From the NCBI RefSeq assembly GCF_022965805.1, contig NC_133103.1, positions 33,761,281 through 33,825,280 on the forward strand: a stretch of 64,000 bases of DNA, in the 5' to 3' direction. The stretch comes from Primulina eburnea (Eukaryota; Streptophyta; Magnoliopsida; Lamiales; Gesneriaceae). Position 1 is the stretch's first letter, and every line of letters begins with the position of its first letter. The translations under genes and the position numbers were made by a program. Below, one piece after another: positions 61,101-64,000 of this stretch. The notes under the pieces were generated by a model that saw only the letters and a program-made list of their open reading frames with translations, searched no databases and was not told the DNA's origin.

Positions 61101-61850
61101 CCTAGGACTAAGAAGGGGAGGAATTCTATTTTTGTTGTTGTGGATAGATTCTCTATGATGGCACATTTTATTGCTTGTCATAAAACGATGATGCTTCAAA
61201 CATTGCGGATTTGTTCTTTAGAGAAGTCGTTAGGTTGCTTGGCATGCCTAGGACTATTGTTTCTGATCGCGATATTAAAATCTTGAGTTACTTTTGGAAG
61301 ACTTTATGGGCTAAACTTGGCACAAAATTGTTGTTTTCTACTACTTTTCATCCTCAAACGGATGGACAAACTGAAGTTGTCAATAGAACTTTGGGAACTC
61401 TTTTGCGTGCTATTTTTAAAAAGAACTTGGATTGACATTTCTATGGAATTTATTTTGGGGTTGCCTACGACTAAGAAGGGGAGAGATTCTATTTTTGTTG
61501 TTGTGGATAGATTCTCTAAGATGGCACATTTTATAGCTTGTCATAAAACCGATGATGCTTCAAACATTGCGGATTTTTTCTTTAGAAAAGTCGTTAGGTT
61601 GCATGGCATGCCTAGGACTATTGTTTCTAGTCGCGATGTTAAATTCTTGAGTAACTTTTGGAAGACTTTATGGGCTAAACTTGGCACAAAATTTTTGTTT
61701 TTTACTACTTGTCATCCTCAAACGGATGGACAAACTGAAGTTGTCAATAGAACTTTGGGAACACTTTTGCGTGCTATTCTTAAAAAGAACTTGGATTGAA
61801 ATTTCTATGGACTTTATTTTGGGGTTGCCAAAGACTAAGAAGGGGAGAGA

Positions 61851-63965
61851 TGAAAGCGGACCGGTTACGGTGGCCGGAAGCGCAACGGAAGCACAAAAAC
61901 GAATTTTTGAGGGAAATATTTTCGGTTTTTAAGCCAAAATTCGGCCACCACATGTTCTTGTGTAATATTTACAAAAACAAAAAACACCATTCATAGGATG
62001 ATAAGAAAATATACCTATCAACTTTAAAAGTTGATGTTGGCTCCAACTTTGTTGTCAAACAACAAAGCTCTTCAAGGCATGAAGATCTACAAGCTCCTCC
62101 TCCAAATCCTTGAAAAATTTCCTTCAAATTAGGCCCACCACCAACTAGATAAATCCCCTCTTAATTTGCACTAGAAAATTAAGAGGATTTTTCAAAGAGA
62201 AGACTTTTATTCTCCAACACTTGAAGAACAAAAGAGAGAAGAAAAATTTGAGAGAAAAGGAAGGGAAATTTCGGCCAAGGTGAGATACAAGAATGAGGGA
62301 GTGAAGTCTAGACTTGGGTGTGGGAAAAGTGGAAAAAGCTGTTCCCCATGCCATGCATTATTTTATTAAAAAGTATTCAAAGTCTCTTCACCTCCCAAGC
62401 ATGCAAACCCTAGCATGTCATGCATATATTATATGGTTTCTTAACACATTAAAAAACCATGGACTAAATTTTAATTATCTCAAACACATTTGAGATTAGT
62501 TAAATACTACTTGAATTTATTCAAGTCCCACTAGTTAAATAATTATTTTAATTGAGCTCTACAAGACTCAATATTATTTAATTAATTCAACACTTGAATT
62601 AATTTAATTATTTAGACTCTACTAGGTCCACTAGTGTTTAATTAATTCAACACTTGAATTAATTTAATTTAGTCTACAATAATGTTTATGAAAATCACAA
62701 TTTTCAACTACATTATTTACTTGGCCAAATTTTAATCTTAGGAACACTTCCATAAATTAAAATTTATGTTTCTCTCTTAGAAGTCATACTTCTATTTTTA
62801 TTTATGCTTATAAACATATTTATAAGCCGTTCAACACATTGAACAATTTTTTACTTCTCATCGGGATTTACAAAGCTAGTACTTGTGTGGCCCTCAATGG
62901 TTCATTGATACAACTAGCCGTGGGTTCACATCTCTATGTGATTCGGACTAAACATGTCCTTATACGAGCATACCCCAATTGCCCCATTCTTACTTATCAA
63001 CTCCTTGATAGTAAGAACGTCAGAACTCAAGTCTGATAGTACCCAACCAATCACGTTAAACGCCTAGCAGCATCGCTTACGTGATTCCCTAGGTATCACA
63101 TGATAGTGCCTGCAAGAACCATTCAATTATGGTTAGCGTACAGTACGGTCCCTTCAACTCATATATCCCGATCGATTCGACAACCATTGGTTTATCGAGA
63201 GTTGTCAATGAATCGATACTATGTGTCATGTCGTAGTTGCATCGATGGTGTAATCTATGAAACACCTTTCATAATTACAACCATACTCTGGCCAGAGATT
63301 TCGATCTACATACACATGATAACACATAGGATATCCATACCCGAAGGTAAGCGGTGAATCCCCGACTACAATGCATCGACTCCTATGTGTTTCGACAGAA
63401 CACCCAACCTTGCCACCTGATGACCCCATGAGAGTCGATAAACAAGTCAAAGTGTAATTCTAGCACATAGAGTCTCAATGTTGTCCCGGGTCATAAGGAC
63501 TAATTCTGTACAACCATAAACCAGGACTTTTCCACTCGATAAGTGAGAACCACTTGGAAAGTCCTTTTATGGAGGGTTGTTCAGTGCACTCTACAAGGAG
63601 CACCTATCTGCATGTTCGGACATCACAATGTCCCCTACCAATGAAACATGGTACTCACATCGCAGATACTAGTCTCTAACTCGAGCGGCCTATATCCTTC
63701 TTAGTGGCGGCTGAATCGACTAGGAACCGTTTAGAATATACAGTATTACAAATATGAGTTTCATGATACTCATCATATGAGCATATCATATTCTTTCTAC
63801 TATTTGTATATTCAAGGGCTTTATCTATGCAGCTAGCATGGGTATACAGATAAAGATTTGCCAAAATAATAATTTCAAATATTATTAAAATAAAGACTGC
63901 TTATACATAGAGTTTCATTGTGAACACTCGGCCAACACTTGGCTCGACGGGCACCTACTCTAACA
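61851..63965 (-). repeat. 3' LTR of the copia-type element (2115 bp)
   Basis: It has TG…CA ends. A TATA-like TATGTATAAG lies at about 63900-63909 on the minus strand. Short open frames inside (for example 63100-63357) show no protein motif. It is a long LTR for a copia element. Confidence 0.85.
62580..62664. repeat. Two copies of a perfect 11-bp palindrome, 60 bp apart
   Basis: AATTAATTCAA, CAC, TTGAATTAATT occurs at 62580-62604 and 62640-62664, inside the copia-type LTR. Each can form a hairpin with a three-base loop. Confidence 0.9.
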
Positions 63966-63976
63966 ATCTCCCACTT
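63966..63976 (-). promoter_or_regulatory. Polypurine tract of the copia-type element
   Basis: AAGTGGGAGAT on the minus strand, adjacent to the LTR start. Confidence 0.8.
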
Positions 63977-64000
63977 GCACTAGAGCCAACTACCCTTATG

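Larger units (their letters stand above)
35269..61850 (+). repeat. Integrase-core satellite, right block (about 73 monomers)
   Basis: The same 364-bp monomers as in the left block, all in the same orientation. It begins within a monomer (ggggagagattttat) and ends within one (aggggagaga) at the copia LTR. Most of it is a 16-monomer higher-order repeat of about 5.79 kb. Monomer classes are told apart by features such as SMDVIF…[19 protein letters not shown]…[14 protein letters not shown] and RYSIF…DRDIKIL. Confidence 0.97.
61851..64000 (-). mobile_element. Ty1/copia-type retrotransposon, 3' LTR and polypurine tract; body off right edge
   Basis: The plus strand runs from TGAAAGCGGACCGG (61851) to TACTCTAACA (63965), followed at 63966-63976 by atctcccactt, which on the minus strand is AAGTGGGAGAT, the typical polypurine tract before a copia 3' LTR (TGTTAGAG…). 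It is inserted in a satellite monomer after aggggagaga. Only 24 bases of internal region are in the window, so the superfamily is inferred from the polypurine tract. Confidence 0.82.

Noticed and set aside
18541..61850. Dozens of open frames of 130-200 codons as a protein-coding gene family
   Set aside because: They recur with the 364-bp period, begin in an unrelated frame of the previous monomer, end at the junction TGA and mostly lack the second catalytic residue. They are satellite monomers.
18541..61850. CRISPR-like array
   Set aside because: The units are 364 bp, contiguous and without spacers, in a plant genome.
62839..63450. Short frames in the copia-type LTR
   Set aside because: They overlap on both strands, have no motif and lie inside an LTR bounded by TG…CA.

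Overview
This is plant nuclear DNA, almost certainly from a eudicot. It is AT-rich, it has no host gene that I can recognise, and it is built almost entirely from LTR retrotransposons and a tandem satellite derived from one. The species cannot be named from sequence alone. No tRNA, rRNA or CRISPR was found. A run of exactly 100 N at 31255-31354 is an assembly gap.

Layout. Positions 1-18540 are a stack of nested LTR retrotransposons. Element 4 (+ strand, 14594-18540) sits in the satellite. Element 3 (- strand, 8234-14593) sits in the 5' LTR of element 4. The reverse transcriptase of element 3 is cut twice, once by a solo LTR (8371-10365, with a perfect 5-bp target duplication) and once by element 2 (- strand, 3279-8233). 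Element 2 is cut by element 1 (- strand, 1-3278, running off the left edge). Each step rests on TG...CA LTR ends, tRNA-iMet-type primer sites (TGGTATCAGAGC) and interrupted reading frames. Element 4 is odd: one former reading frame of about 727 codons joins a zinc-knuckle Gag-like start to a degenerate integrase-like end, with no protease or reverse transcriptase.

Positions 18541-31254 and 35269-61850 are one satellite of 364-bp monomers, roughly 35 plus 73 copies, all on the + strand. Each monomer is the catalytic core (first Asp to Glu, DD35E spacing) of a Ty3/gypsy integrase. The right block is a higher-order repeat of 16 monomers (about 5.79 kb) repeated with very high similarity from 41520 to about 61.1 kb; the left block has looser 4-mer and 13-mer repeats. 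Most monomers carry Gly, Ser or Val where the second catalytic Asp should be. The two blocks are separated by the gap and by a rearranged piece of an element-2-family retrotransposon (31355-35268) whose parts lie in opposite orientations.

Positions 61851-64000 are the 3' LTR and polypurine tract of a Ty1/copia-type element on the - strand, again inserted into a satellite monomer. Because both flanks are insertions into monomers, the satellite probably continues beyond both edges of the window.

The two most unusual signals are the integrase-core satellite with its 16-mer higher-order repeat, and a set of GC-rich, often palindromic U3 promoter modules that are shared between unrelated LTR families and not shared between related ones. 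A paired-stem hairpin with a compensatory change is also conserved in two related LTRs. The retrotransposon reading frames are mostly broken, so they are annotated as pseudogenes.
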